From the NCBI GenBank assembly GCA_026745465.1, contig JACYXH010000515.1, positions 52,501 through 116,500 on the forward strand: DNA of 64,000 nt, given 5' to 3'. The position numbers and the translations under genes are program-made. Positions within the stretch are counted from its first letter, which is position 1; every line of letters starts with the position of its first letter. Origin of the DNA: Lota lota (taxonomy: Eukaryota; Chordata; Actinopteri; Gadiformes; Lotidae). The notes under the pieces are model-generated. The model was not told the DNA's origin. It saw only the letters and a program-made list of their open reading frames with translations, and did no database searches. This document shows positions 45,165 through 60,172 of this stretch, piece by piece.

Positions 45165-45609
45165 ATTTACCAGTTCGTATCAAGTACCAATAGAAAAATA
45201 CCATGTTATACAACTCCCCGCTTAACCCCCCAAAAGGGCAAGGAAAAGTCCGGAAAACTGGAACACAGAAGAGGGATCCCTCCTTCCAGGGATGGGGAGG
45301 TCCACAAAGACAAGGTTATGTAAGATTAAGTCATTCGAAATAAGTTATTTAATAATAATTACAAAACATGACCGTGTGTCCACAGTCAGGAGCAAGCCAC
45401 AACCAAGGGGAGGAGCTAGATCTATTTGAAATGGGAAAGTTTGTTCTGGAACAGCAAAGTTCTAACAAAATTATCACTCACGTAGACAGGATCATTAAAG
45501 GTGAGATGAGGCCAAATGGACAAAGAGCATGTCCAGAACCCATCTTGTTTCCCCATCAGCAGCGCTATAGGCTAGTGCTGGCTATGAGGTTGGTTGGTTT
45601 ATTCGTAAT

Positions 45610-46065
45610 GAGAAGTTAAAGTCCAGGAGGACTCTACTGCGGCTCCTGGGAGCCATACAAGACAAGTAAAGAAATGGGTTTTAAGTTTGGATTTGGATTC
45701 ATTGACATTTCCCTGATTATGGTTGGTAGACAGTTGGACAGATAAGGCGCTCGATAAGTACCCAGAGTTTCCCTCTGATTGCGTTTGAACTTTTTGGGAT
45801 TAATAAACTGCCAGGAATGTCCTACTCCATGTTGGATTTGATAAGCAGCACCGTGAACTCTGACCTGGCGTTAATTGGAAGCCAGTGGAGAGAGAGAGAG
45901 AGAGAGGAGAGAATAGGATCTATGTGGTCAATTTTTCTAGTTGTCGTTAGGACTCAGCAGTGTTCTGCACAAGCTGGATGCTTGTTTTCCTAGCACAGAT
46001 TATTATGGCAGAGAATAATGCGTTGCACTAATCGAGTTTAGACAAGATGGATGAATGTGTGGATG
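45610..46065. repeat. Degenerate teleost interspersed repeat
   Basis: Contains phrases typical of the same broad family as 38686-39560: TTGGAAGCCAGTGGAGAGAG, GGATCTATGTGGTCA, GTTGCACTAATCGAGTTTAG and GACAAGATGGATGAATG. No coding capacity. Confidence 0.5.
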
Positions 46066-46625
46066 AGTGTCTTGGTCTGCGGCTGAGGATAACGTTGTTA
46101 TGTTGTTATGTTTCTAAGATGAGAAAAAGGATGATCAGAAAGCCGTTCTGGTAATACTTTTTAATGCGTAGATCACGAGAGAACGTATAGGGTCGAAGTA
46201 GTAGATTACACAGAGATGTTTGACGCTGAGACTTTGCGGAGCCCCGATAAAGAGGCTCTTAGCAGACAGACGGACAGACAGACAAGGAGTGAAGAGGATA
46301 ACATGAAGGGAATGGTCAATCGGCAGTCCAGTCAGCGAGCCAAGAGAGACTTTGCTCTGTCTCTCTCACTCACTCGCTCACTCACTCACTCACTCACTCA
46401 CTCACTCACACTGTCCAGAGATGATCAGAAATGGCAGTAGTGGTTTGATTTACAGCACACTCACCAAATGACATCAAAACAATACATTTAGCAAAAGACA
46501 CCCACAACGCTGTATCCCGAATTACTTTATCATCACATTACTGTGGGCCTACGTGTCAATGACATCCATCACGTGGCCTGTGCCAGCTTTCCCCATGCCG
46601 ACTGATTATGGAATTAGATTAAACG

Positions 46626-46670
46626 GATTGGCTCTCACGAGTTTAATCTCAACACTCGTGAGAGCCAATC
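46626..46670. repeat. 17-bp perfect inverted repeat
   Basis: Arms GATTGGCTCTCACGAGT (46626-46642) and its reverse complement (46654-46670), loop of 11 bases. Confidence 0.92.
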
Positions 46671-47077
46671 AATGCGCTGGGTTCACGATGACGGCTACCA
46701 CTTCCTCCAATCGCAGGTCTTTGCTGACCTCCCTGCTCATCTTCCAAGCTTCATTACATTACAACGCACTTACCTTGTATTGCATGACTTCATGCACACA
46801 TTTTCATTTGTTTATGCGAGTCCCCAAACTCTTGACTCTGTGAGCCTTTACCATTAATTGCATTTCATTTGTATTGTTCGTTCGGGGTTAACGTGTGCAC
46901 GGCATTGACAATGAGGCACTTCAGTGCATAGTATTGAAGAGCTATAGGCCTACCACCAGACACTTGGCGCTTGCCCTTATAGGCCAAAAATGCAACAACA
47001 TCGTAATTACTTAATTACCATGCCTTTTGTTGGTTTGTGTTTTTCTTCATCAATGTAATTAAGTGTTTTTCTTTGTT

Positions 47078-47079
<2 letters not shown>

Positions 47080-47153
<74 letters not shown>
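47080..47153. repeat. (TA)n microsatellite
   Basis: About 74 bp of pure TA. Confidence 0.95.
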
Positions 47154-47156
<3 letters not shown>

Positions 47157-48419
47157 GTCTTAATCACGGTTAGTTATGTTTGTTTGTGTTCACTTTCCTA
47201 ATTTATGCAAGTTCCACAGCACTTGTTTTGAAATGTGCTTCATTAATGGCATCAAACATGTACCACTTAAGGTTTTTAAAAGTGAACCGTCAATTTAGCT
47301 TGGATGTTGTGATCATATGATTTCGTCAAAGCCACCGAGATGAATGTACTTGAACTACAATGAACTACAATGAACTACAACCTTATTTATTTCCTTATAT
47401 AACATGTAAATACCTTGATTTGAACGATTTCATTATAATAATCATAGTATTTGTATAGCATGTTTCAAGACAAAAGTTACAAAGTGATCAACAGATCAAA
47501 ATGAGAAAAGCCACAGGAAGAAAAAACGTTCCATAGCCACAGTGAAATCACAATGAAAACAGTGTGTGTAAAATACACACACAATATACATTTTATGATG
47601 GCTTGTAAAACCTGGCTTGTATGTAGTTGCTCCAAAGGCACATTTCCCATCGTTTATTGAAAATGTTTGTAGTAAAACATTAACACTAGTCGTTGTCCAA
47701 TACCACGTATTCAGTGCAAAGCATTTCTGGGGGACCTTTTAAAGTCGACGGTCGGTCGACACTCCACATCCGGCCAGCCATCTGTGGCGAACCCCAAAGA
47801 CCTCTTCCTCGACGCGCGCGCGGGGCGTTCGGGGAAGTGGGGGATGGGGAAGTGTGGGATGGGACATTGGCGGGGCCAATTTGAAAAGTTGTCGGATCGG
47901 CACGGCGCTTGACTGATGTGAGTTATTGGGCCGTGTCATTGAGGAGAGGGATACCTGTCAGTTCCCACTGGGAAATATGGCTTCGTTGGTATTCCGTGCC
48001 GCAGCTCTCCCAACTCCACTTCCCGTTTGAGATTCCTATCTATGATACCGTAAGCGAGGGTGGACGTTTTTTTAATTGTTTGCTTAAAGAAATTAAGTAA
48101 TTTCTTTTTTTATGTAAATTAATCCACATTGCAGTGGTGGTGGATTAAGGCGTACTTGTCTATCCTCTCCTTTTATAAATAGGCCTACTGCCGTCAATGC
48201 TTCTGTCGTAAACTAAGGCTGATAAGATGATTATTTGGCTGCAAAAGGCAATTATTAGTGACTTTGTCATGGGGTGGTGTGGATGAAATTTGTCAATCAA
48301 AAGAACCCACTAGAGATTATGGGAGACTATATTGGTATTCCAGTAAGGATTATAATGTACATTCAACTAAAAGTGTATCTGGAGATTATTTGTTATTATT
48401 CGTTTGTTTTAATGTGAGG

Positions 48420-48468
48420 AAGTACATCTGTCCATAGTCATCCCTGATGACTATGGACAGATGTACTT
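48420..48468. repeat. 23-bp perfect hairpin with 3-base loop
   Basis: Arms 48420-48442 and 48446-48468 are exact reverse complements separated by CCT. Confidence 0.93.
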
Positions 48469-48623
48469 ACATCTGCTGTTAGCATTCGTCTTTGCATTTG
48501 AAAAAATAAATAAAGTTAAGCAAGAAAAATGCATGAATGCATAAATAACTGAACGAAGAAAACAAGCAAACACATTGCTACTCTACATTTAGAGACCCTT
48601 TCTTTACAAACGAGGGCCACGGG

Positions 48624-48624
<1 letters not shown>

Positions 48625-48653
<29 letters not shown>
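48625..48653. repeat. Poly-G run (29)
   Basis: Uninterrupted G29. Confidence 0.95.
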
Positions 48654-48654
<1 letters not shown>

Positions 48655-49440
48655 TGAGCAGAGGAGGACATGTCTGCACGGTAAAACACACAGCACACTC
48701 GCTCGCTGCGCCGGCTACACCAACACAGGACGCCTTTATCCCCTTCATTAGGCCCGACAGACAGATTGGGGACGATTAGATAAATTAAGCAGGCAATCTA
48801 TCAGGCGACGCCATCACTGTCCTTCTAATGAGTTGATTCAAGTGTGGAGATAGCGCCGCGACACACGTTATCAGGAGGCAACTTTTTTCTTTACTGACAA
48901 AGCCATCGTGCCGTGGCACTTTGCTGGCCCGGGAACGTGTGACGTTTGAGACGTTCAGAACAGAACAGAACAGAACCGGGCCAAACAGCATTAGAAGGAG
49001 CACAGTCCAGTTGGCCCTTAGGGGTGAGCATGGTTAGAAGGAAAACCAATCACAGTTGGTTTGTGACAATGATAACAACTACTACTTACCGATTTTACCA
49101 TTTAGTCGTTTGTCAGATGCTTCTTGCTCAAGGATGCCTACAGGTCCACTTTGGAACCCTTACAATCCAACCGAACTTCGGAAAAAAAAAAAACTAAAAA
49201 CAACCTCCGGGTCACCGTCAGTGGCGCTGAAATACAGCGTCGTGACCCTATACCGGGAACAAAACGTGTGACACAAGCTGAGCCCTCACAGGAAGTAAAC
49301 ATGTGACACGACCTTTCAGAGTTCAGCCCTCACAGGAGTGCTTTAGGGCCGACCCACCGTAACCCTCTCTGCACAGCGGCTTAATGCGTTGGTTCTGCGG
49401 GGCCGAGGGGAACAGAATCATGATGTCGCTGTGATCCCAC

Positions 49441-49925
<485 letters not shown>

Positions 49926-50914
49926 AGAAAACACAATTGCTTCCAGTGTTATTCACAATTGGACCGAATTGCAGAGATAGATGCTCAACGCTTCTTAATG
50001 ACCGGATCCCACTTTGCTGGAGACTTGATAAACAATACTTTTCCCTGCTATGAGTTCCCAGATCAATGCATTATTAAACTGTCTCTCTTGTCTCTGGGAC
50101 AGCCTCCCCCGGCGACGACAGGGCTCGGCTCTGTAACACACACATCGCAGAGCTTCAAAACGGCCTGGCGTGCTGGCACACACGGAAGGCAATTCGTCTC
50201 CCCCATCGCGAGTTCTGTTGCTGTTGCACTTTGGAGACGTTTCGTGTTTGGTTCTTTGTTTTGTTTTTAACCGCACTCCCCCTGTTGCCATACATACATT
50301 GTTTTGACAGTCCCTGCGATGCGTCTTTGCAAACGGACATGTTTTAAGGTAAAGGGTGTACATTGTTCTGGGTAAAACTAAAATGGTACAACCTTGGTCT
50401 AAAAATAGGTGCTTTTCCTCATAAGTGATGGCTGGCTATGTTAGATGGTGCAGCCCACTAAGAAATTAAGCTAATGACATTTTTTTTATGATGCCAGAAC
50501 TCGGCCCTTGATGTGTGACAGTACAAATGATCATGCTATTGTTTATATACATCGAACAACCCCACTTTGTTCACTTGCATGAGGTTATTTCATCTAAAGC
50601 TAGGATTAGCATTTGGTGAAACATTTGGGACATGTTGTTATTTGTGGTTTTGAAGTACAGCCACACAGACGCTCCACCGCTTTATGTGGCGGGTCTTGTT
50701 AGCCGACTGGGACTCTCTCTATTTCTCTCCCTCGCTCTTTGTCTCTCTCTCTTGCTCTTTGTCTGTCTCTCTCTCTCTCGTTCTCTGTCTCTGTCTCTCT
50801 TCTCTTTTTCTCTCTGTCTCTCTCTCTGTCTCTCTCTCTGTCTCTGTCTCTCTCTCTCTCAGTATAATCCCTGCAGAATCCTCACATCTGCTTGGCCTGT
50901 AATTGAGGCTCACG

Positions 50915-50937
50915 CCCCCCCCCCCCCCCCCCCCCCC
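50915..50937. repeat. Poly-C run (23)
   Basis: Uninterrupted C23, about 55 bp after a TCTC-rich tract (50705-50860). Confidence 0.95.
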
Positions 50938-51349
50938 ATCCCCACCCTCACACCCCCTGAATAAGAGTCTTCCCTCCCTTGTCTCCCTCAACAATCCAGG
51001 GCTAGATAATTTGCAGGTGAACACTGGTGTGAACGAATGGTGGATCTGGGGCGGTGTGTGATCGTATTCAGCACTCACTGGTCTTGTCACCTTGTTTTAC
51101 TGTCACTGTGGGGCTGCTCTTGAGTCTGTGGTCGGGGACCTGGTATCTACAGTTTAGGATTCCAAGGCCAGGTCCTCCGTTGTTTATTCTTCATGCCCAC
51201 TTCCAAAAACTGTGCATGACAATTCAATTCTCCATTGAAATGAAAGGCATCCAAATTATTGTACTGATTTCTTTTTTGGAAAAACAACAAAACATTAAAC
51301 ACGTGAAAAACATTATTATTAAATAAAAAAAATGAATATATGTAAAATA

Positions 51350-51441
51350 ATATATATACTGCTCAAAAAAATAAAGGGAACACTTGGAGTTACATTGTGT
51401 TGTTTAAGTGTTCCCTTTATTTTTTTGAGCAGTATATATAT
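51350..51441. mobile_element. Minimal palindromic MITE-like element
   Basis: Two perfect 36-bp inverted arms (51350-51385 and 51406-51441) enclose a 20-base loop. The arms carry ACTGCTCAAAAAAATAAAGG and end in TATATA. I recall this arm sequence as recurrent in fish genomes, but I could not check. The whole element would be only about 92 bp, with TA-rich flanks. Confidence 0.7.
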
Positions 51442-53032
51442 ATAATATAGACTGTGGATGTGTCAAATGTATCCAAATTTAAGGTATGTAAGATATTGTT
51501 TTATAATGTCCATTGGGGTTGTGCTGTGTTGGGAAAAGCAGGTGGAAAGCAGGTGGATGTAATTATATGTTAATTTGGCCACACCCACATTTGGTTTTGT
51601 ATGGAAGCATGCTGCCCAAGATGGCTGGCTTTAAAGACTATTTTCTGTTAATATTGGATAACTACTTTTGGATTTATGTTTGCCCCTGTAGCATAATGGA
51701 GAACTTCGAGTTGCACCACCTGTGGATAAACGGCCTTCTAAGCTTCCTCCTGAACATTTGACGAGGTAGGATCTGTGGACTTTTAAGTTAGTATGTTCCA
51801 TAATGTTCCTCTTCTTTATTGTACATGCTTGTCTCAGCATGAGATGAACTGCCTATATATTGTGATACAAACAGTTTTCTCAATCTATTTCCCACCTCAG
51901 TCCATAGCAGTTGTCTTCAGATGTATTTTAACATACATTTATACCGTATGGAAGAACACAGTATCAAAATCTCATCAAGTTTGCTGCAGTGGATCAAACT
52001 TGCAGTTGGTACTTAGTACTTTGAAATCACTGAAGCAGTGCCGTGAATGTCGCTCAGGTCAGGCGCCTGCCTGGACTTACAAGGTGTACAACGGCCTGGC
52101 TTTTGTAATTTGTATCTATGATTTATGGCGGGGGTCTGGGTGGTGTCTGGGCGCCCTAATGATACAGTATGGCGAGGAGGAACAAAACAAGATGTAGCAT
52201 GATAAAAGAGCCTTTCCTTGTACCTTCAGGGATTCAGGTAACCCACTATATTAAAGTTGAATAATATAATAATTATGATCCTTCCTGTTGAGAATAGAGG
52301 AGCATTTTCAACGGGCAACGCAATGACTGTTACGTACTGTTATACGTGGCGGTAAAACAGTAGCTGTGTTTTTGTTTTATTCAATGAAAAGCGTATTGAA
52401 TGAAATGTATTGTGAACTTCACTGTCCTGCTGTGGGGAGGATATATGATGTCATCAACTGTCTTGTGGTTTAGAGAATCGCTACTAGTGAATGATGTCAA
52501 TCTTCACATCATCACCAGTCCATTAAGAGTTCACCGTGGGTTCAGAAATATTGTATTTCCAGTTCAATCATCGGCCTACCGAGTCTATAAATCTGTTCTA
52601 TCTGTGCTTGGCTACAATCCATTACAAAGACATCTGGAAAAGCTCATAATATTGTATCTGTTTTTGGTGGAAAACAAAGTGCCTTGTGATGATATGATCT
52701 GAAAACAATGATCAATTGAAATGTCTGAAAACATTGCTAAAATGCCCTTGTCTTTCAGTTCATTATTCCATTATTTATATATTTATACATTTTTTAGTAA
52801 AAAGCGGCCAATCAAACAAAATGCTACGAAATGTGTTTGGCACGTACCATTCACCATTTGCATGGAGTCATTGTGTGGGATTCCTCAGCCAGATGGTTCA
52901 TTCTCCTGGTTCTGTGCTGAAGGAAGGTGGTTGTTTTTGTCGCCCGAGCGCGTGTTGGAGCAGCTTGTGTTTCCTTCTGTGCGTCAATGCATCGTCTGCT
53001 CTTCCCCCGACCCACATCTGCATTCACCTTGT

Positions 53033-53166
<134 letters not shown>

Positions 53167-54197
53167 AACCACTTACCTACACACTCCCACAATACATTAT
53201 CTTCAGACACATACTCACGCACACTCTGTACCCTACCAACCCATCCTATTTGTCGGATCCGTTTTCTCTGTGTTCATAGGTAGCAGCCTCCTGCTTACGT
53301 TACTAATCTTTTCCATCTGCCATCTGCACGCTAGGTCTTGCTACACCTGGTTCTGTTAATCTACAGTTGGCGATGCCTTCAGAGCCATAGGAGTCCAGGT
53401 AATCAGTTATACATACATACGTGTGTTCGTGCGCGCGTACGTACGTACATACATACATACATACTTTGCAGTTATTCAAATAAACATTTGTATCTGCTTT
53501 CTGGCAAGTTCTCCCGTTAGTCTCACAGAAGCCTATTATTATTTGCAACAATTTTAGGAGCAAAACGTATGCAAGCATCCAATCTATTGATGCTCAGCTC
53601 GGCTCTTGACCCTTCCCAGTGAGGTAGCCTATGGTGTTGTTGATGTTGTTTTTAGTGTTATGGACTGGCGGTTCTTTAATTGTCCAATGAATGGGAGCTA
53701 AATGAGGCGTGTGTGTGTGTGTATGGGGGGGAGGGGGTGGGGTTATCGGGCTAACAGTAAAGCTAGTGTTTTACAAAAAAGAATCGCACTTCATTATTCA
53801 ATAAAGAGAGAAAATGATAGGCTGGATATTCTCCTTGATTCAAACAATTTTGGTCCTTCCATTATTAAATAAAAATGGATATGTTGTGACTCAATGAATA
53901 TTCAATAGATGAGTCATACCTGTTGTGAAAATTCAGAATTTTGATTGGATGAAATATCATGAAGCGTCTGAATGTGAATGCAAATCTCTCGCCAAACAAC
54001 TGCTGTATATGTCCGATTTCTCAAGGTAACAGCTCTCCGCAACAAGAGAAAATCCAACTTGTATGAGGCTTCAATGATTCTGGTATATCTTCACCCCCCC
54101 CCCCTCACAAATCAGATTTGAACAGCGCGAGAGGAAACCTAACCAGTTGAGCTCATGCTAATAAACCCAGGACATCAACACATGCATGGGGGGAACA

Positions 54198-54198
<1 letters not shown>

Positions 54199-54228
<30 letters not shown>
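54199..54228. repeat. Poly-G run (30)
   Basis: Uninterrupted G30. Confidence 0.95.
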
Positions 54229-54229
<1 letters not shown>

Positions 54230-54973
54230 GCTGTCTTGTTAGGCGCTTCCCACTGATTGGGTTAAAATCATCGCTAATCACATCATTAGCCAATGATCAG
54301 GGGGTATTACACGCGACGTATACACCACCGTGGGAGGACATTTCGGAGAGGAGGACGCTGCCTCGGGCGACGTGCAAAACAGAAGACTGATAACATACTA
54401 ATCCACACGCATAATGCCTTATTATGGCTGGAAGGAAATGGGCATTTCAGGGGCATAAATATGCAATGAGAAAAGCAAGGGGGGGGGGGGGAGGGAGAAA
54501 CATGGTTGGCGGGAACTCCTGCAGGAATGTATGCGAGTGCGCCGCTGTGCCACTTTATTTTCATATGTATGACGATGACGTTTATCGGTGGACATTTATT
54601 CACCTCGGAGATTGGGGCAAAAAACGCACACACACACACACACACACTTCAACTTCGTTTTCTTTCTCGCACTCCTCGGTTCAGTCTGGTTTCAAAAGGA
54701 CGCGGTCTCCATCTGAAACTGGACGTGTGTGTGTGTGTGTGTGTGAATGAGTGGTACAGGTCAACCTTGGCAGTAAATTCAACTCCCAGTGCCTATGATG
54801 TGGCCGTGGCCCTCTTCCAAAAGGTCAAATTGCAAAGAAAATAGGCTGAAAGTGAGAGAAAATCTGAGTAGTGTGGTACAGAGCTGCTCTGCATGATTCT
54901 TACTGTAGTTCGCTAGTTGTTAACATTTATAATATTTCCACATTAAAATCGTACAGTGTTTTATGGAATTCCC

Positions 54974-55116
<143 letters not shown>

Positions 55117-58100
55117 GCTTGCACGCGTGCAGAGGGAGAGAGAAAATAGAAATATGTCATCGTTTTCCACTTATTCACGTCTGACACTTGCTTATGATGA
55201 CTATATTTCGCTTTCCGTAAACACGACCATGTTTTTTTTTCGCACGTCTTTTTCCGATATGCAAAAAGGTTAGCGTCGGCACATTTTGTAATTCTGACGT
55301 TTTTAACGATGTCTCTAATTCCACTCTCTGCCACAACACTTCATCATTTCCAGCAGTCACTGTCAGACATGTTTGACAAATAACAGATATTTTTTACACC
55401 TCGAAGTACACATTTGTAATGGCAGTATGCGTTATCTATTGCATACCTAAACATGTCCAGACTAAGCACCAACTTAAACCTGTGCTATTTGCAGCTGTCG
55501 CCTTTTCTTTCAAATGTACTATTCTGTAGAGAACAAAATGAGAGGGAAAGAAAATCCTTGTCATGGGTGGGTGGGCTTTACTTAATTATCTTAAGACATA
55601 ATTTTAAACAAGAGAACAAATGATGGCTGCAGTGAAAACGTAAGTACTATACTATGTAGTAATTTAGCAGACTTAGCTCTCTTACATTTCATTGTACAGG
55701 TCTTTAATGAGCAGGTAGGGGTTTGGTGTCTTGGCTACAGGGAGACTGGACTTTGGTGCTGGACCTGACAAACTCTAACCACTAGACTATCCTTACCACA
55801 GGCTAACTTGAATTTGGACAGTCCATATCGGTAAAAATAATTTGCGTGCCTAATGCCCCACCATCACACTCGTGAAGCTACATTTATACTACCCTCTTCT
55901 CCAGTTTAAACAAAACGTCAAACTGGCCTCGGATTAATCTGTTCCACCAGAACCCTTTCATCGTTTTTACTTTTCAACCAACCCAGATACATTTCCAAGG
56001 CTCTAGATTCAAAAGACTGACTTCAAACCCAGCTTTCACCACGCAACGCTGCCCAGGACCCTCATAAAGGCTTTGTAACACCTTTTGCCTATTATTCGCC
56101 CGCACACAGGCATGGCAGACCATGCTCGTGGCTCACTAATTTGCTTCACAATTACTTTTTCTTTGGGAAGTAAACTAAGTAAATGACATTGTTCGTTTGG
56201 CCCACATTAACATGCACGAGTCGGTGGATGATGGCAGATGCTGGGGGGGGAGGGGGAACAAAAATGTGAAAAGAATATGGTAACCCCATGGTCTGTATGA
56301 ACACAATTCGTTTTCACTTGCTGCTTCAAAAGACGCAGCAAATAATTGATTGAATTACACACGCAATTTCCCTCCCCGCAAGGCAATTTAACAGTTGATG
56401 AGTATCGTATATTTGCGGTGTTAATTCCGTTCACGCATGGATCAGAAATGATCAGTCGAATAGAAAACAAAAACAATACAACCCTAAGTGCTGTGGTTTT
56501 AAAATGAACATTGTAGCATTTTGCTTTCATAGAGACTGACCTTTCTAATTATTTATAAGAAAATACTTAAGGTACTTTATGGATCAGAGAGTGGCACTGG
56601 CTGAGAAATCGAATGATCGTGCAAACTGCAATGGCACTCTTTACTAAAGTTCCGCCACGGAAAAAAACTCCAAATAAAAGTATTTACCATTATATGCTTT
56701 ACAGTAGAGCTGAGGTTATTGTTTGAATGCAGGCCTATTCTTTTGAAAGTCTCATCTTAAACCGTGACACATTATGTGTGCAGCAAATTGCCTTCACAAG
56801 ATGATAAATTATACCAGCGTTGTTTAAGGCTTGTCCCACTACCAGGCAATGTAAAGCTAATGGGGGCATTCAAGCCGAAAACATCTTGACTTCTCCACGA
56901 TGTTCACTTAGCATGGAATGCTAGCTTACAACCTAGCAAACAACACGTTTTAATGCATGCGCGGCTTCGAAAACACAATGTGAAAACGATGTCGAGAACT
57001 GCCATGGAAAAGGCGCCCTCTTTTGAGCGCGTGGTCTGCCCCGCCGTAATGACATTTGTTTGAAGACGGCTCCATGGATCGCGCTGTCATGATTCACTTT
57101 GCGATCGCTCGCGGTACCCGTGACTTGTTCATTACCAACTCATTCCGTGTGTTTTGTCACAGAGTGTAAAATAAGCGGCCACCTCGTTCATCCACAACAG
57201 CGACACGTCGTGAATCGATAGCTCATCGAGGCGTAGTCAATTAATTTTTCTATAAAGTTTTTTAATCTTCAACTTTTTTGGGGGGGGGGTTGATTGATTT
57301 GATTTTGATGCTGTTGGTTAGGTGGTTGGGGATGCAGGCCTTCTCCCACAGGTCTATAAATGAGTTCTCAGAACGTACCGGGCCATGAATCACATCTGTT
57401 TTCTCTTCACGTTCCAGTGAAGCCGCCATTGGAGACCCCACGGTTTCCTCAGTTCTCAATAGCTATGCAAAAAGGATAACGAACGCTGGACTTGGGTGAG
57501 ATAACAGACACCGCTATTCTGTACTTCCTCTTGGTGTTTAATGTGCTCTGTGGCTTGGTTTCAAACCCTGAGCGGCCTACAACGTGTGTGAAGGTGTGTG
57601 TACACAAAAGCAGATAACCAAAAACGAAGATAGAAGGCCGTCACTACACACTAAAATATCTGTGACAGCGCCATCCCTGGTGGGACACTGGTAATTGCAA
57701 TTTAATAAAAAATAATTGAAACAAGGCAAAACGTTAAAGCTAATAAAGAGTATTAAATTTGCTCTTAGGTAAGATTCAAGATTCAGAGCGAGCAGAAACA
57801 CTTTGAAGAGAGCTGTAGTTTGAAATAAAACAACCAGAAAAAAGTCCCCTCCATCTCTGCTCCCACCCTCCACACATTTCTCCGCCATTGAGAAGTGTTG
57901 CATTTCACCCACATGTGTTTGACAGACAAGGTGGATTCCAAGAACCAATCAGGGAAGAGATGCCCCGATTGGTCAGAAATGAGCCGGGAGTGGTCTAGAA
58001 TAGAAATTGACTCACACGGTGGCCGATGCAGTCGATAAGATTCTCACAGCGCGTTTCAACCACTTATGGCTGACGGATGACTATGGTATTTCTAACCAAT

Positions 58101-59072
58101 TAACAACAAACAATCATTCTTAAATCGTACCTACAGCACCTCTTTTTTGTGAGGGCAAAAGGATAGACCGGTGCAGAATCCTAGCACTCAACCAGCCAAA
58201 GCCCCATCTATAGCTAGTGCTCAGTAAGTAGCAGGTGTTTCCTGCCCGTGAGTCCACAGCAGGCTAACGCTGTGATTAATTGGCCTCCATTGCCTTGTAA
58301 CCCTTAGCGCCTTCACGCGGAGGCGAGACGCTGTACGGCTCTTAAAGAAGGCCTACATCGTGTAAAACATTTCCGCAACATCACCGAGAACAACTGTCTC
58401 CCCGGCACGCTGTTTCATTCTTTTCCTCTCTACTTCCTTTTTTTTAATTTTATTTTTTGTTTTTTTTCGACGCCGAGTTCAATTAATTCACTGCCAAAAC
58501 AGCGGAAAGCTGGCAGGGCAACAGGCGAGCTGCCTGCCAACTACTTTGAGGGTGGCCATTTCTGAATGACTGAATCTTTATGTAAACCCTTCGTTGGACA
58601 GAGAAGCACGAGCGCGGGGACATCGCTCGGATGTGACGCAGCGCCGATGGCGGAGGAGCCCATGAAAGGAGGATTCGCATGCGAAGATAACTTGCTTTGT
58701 CACGGAACGGCAGCGCTGAAAGTTTCCGAAAGCCCCATGAACCGACTTTAGTTTTTCTGTCGTTTTCATTATTATTTTTTAAGTGCCAAAACATGTCAAC
58801 CCCACCTTACCAGTGACGTTTAAACTGAAAAAAAAAACTGTTCAAGGCCTAAACGGCGTGAGCGGTGTCACAACATTTATGAATTTGTATTCCCATAGTC
58901 ACGTTTTGTATCAAAATTACATTTTCAGTTTATCTCCTCTGCCGGTTGTCTGCAGATGTTATGTTATGCTCTGGCTGTAAAAAGCTACATGCATCAAAAC
59001 TAAAACAATAACCCCAAAGATGGCTCTTAATACAATTCGATAGCGGCAATATATTATTGAACCATTATGTTG

Positions 59073-59231
<159 letters not shown>

Positions 59232-59430
59232 TTACTCTCTCTTGGCCTCGGAGCTGATGAATGACGATGATCAGTGAGTCCAAGGCTAGTGAAGCATTGG
59301 GGGGGGGGGGGGGGGGGAGGGGGGGGCGATGGTGTGTGTATGTGATTTTTCAACACGTACGTGACACTGGAATAATGCGAACGCCATCAGAGTAATGAGG
59401 TGATACAAGAGGACCGACCTCGTCTCAAAT

Positions 59431-59544
<114 letters not shown>

Positions 59545-60094
59545 GTAAGATCTAATTTGTCTCACTTTATTTGCTTCCCCCAGCAGATCTTGGCCTCTTG
59601 GCTTGTATTCCGCTGTGCACACGCACGTACAGAGAGAACCACATTTCCACCATCTAATTCGAGGAGTTTGTTATATCGAGTGAAAGCTGTCCTAACTGTA
59701 TTGGCGTGACGGATAGCAGTTGCTATAAATATATAAATACAAACGTACGTTTAGCTAGTTCATAAAAACAGAACTCTCTTCCCCAGCTGCATTTGCTATG
59801 GGGTTGAATGAAAAAGGCCAAGAACGCATGATGGGTGTGTGAATAAATGTAATAAACAATGAGATGGTCTTTGTGAACAGTGTTGTCCCGAAACATGTTG
59901 AACAGTTTGCGGAAAGCATCTTTAGGAATAGCTGAACTCGATTGGAGGCCCAACGTGCCACTCGGTGGTGATTCCGGTTAATCCGGATTCGTGTGCTCTC
60001 GTTAGAAATGTCCTTAACGGGTTCTCTGTGAAGGTTGTAGCGGCGCGGGAAAGGGAGCGCCGCCAGACAAGGAAAGGACGGCGAGGTGAAAGTT

Positions 60095-60172
60095 AGATTT
60101 ACAGCGGTTTGATGTCACGTGCACGCTTTTGTCGAAGATTTATAGCGGTTGGATGCAACGTGCACGCCTTTT
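60095..60172. repeat. 41-bp tandem duplication
   Basis: AGATTTACAGCGG at 60095 and AGATTTATAGCGG at 60136 begin two copies, each containing CGTGCACGC. Confidence 0.88.

Larger units (their letters stand above)
36954..47079. other. Gene-poor stretch downstream of braf, part 1
   Basis: No supportable exon on either strand. I looked for NDUFB2, the neighbour expected from human synteny, and did not see it. The longest non-repeat open frame (41238-41891, minus) has no recognisable domain. Contents are duplications, minisatellites, interspersed-repeat remnants and perfect hairpins, listed separately. Confidence 0.6.

Noticed and set aside
56207..56530. 107-codon minus-strand frame with a hydrophobic start
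   Set aside because: AT-rich chance frame. Cysteines are not arranged in any pattern I know, and there is no promoter or splice support.
57262..57459. Minus-strand frame containing FIDLWEKACIPNHLTNSIK-like sequence
   Set aside because: Looks protein-like at a glance, but I could not match it to a family or find flanking splice sites or partner exons. Not strong enough to list as a gene.
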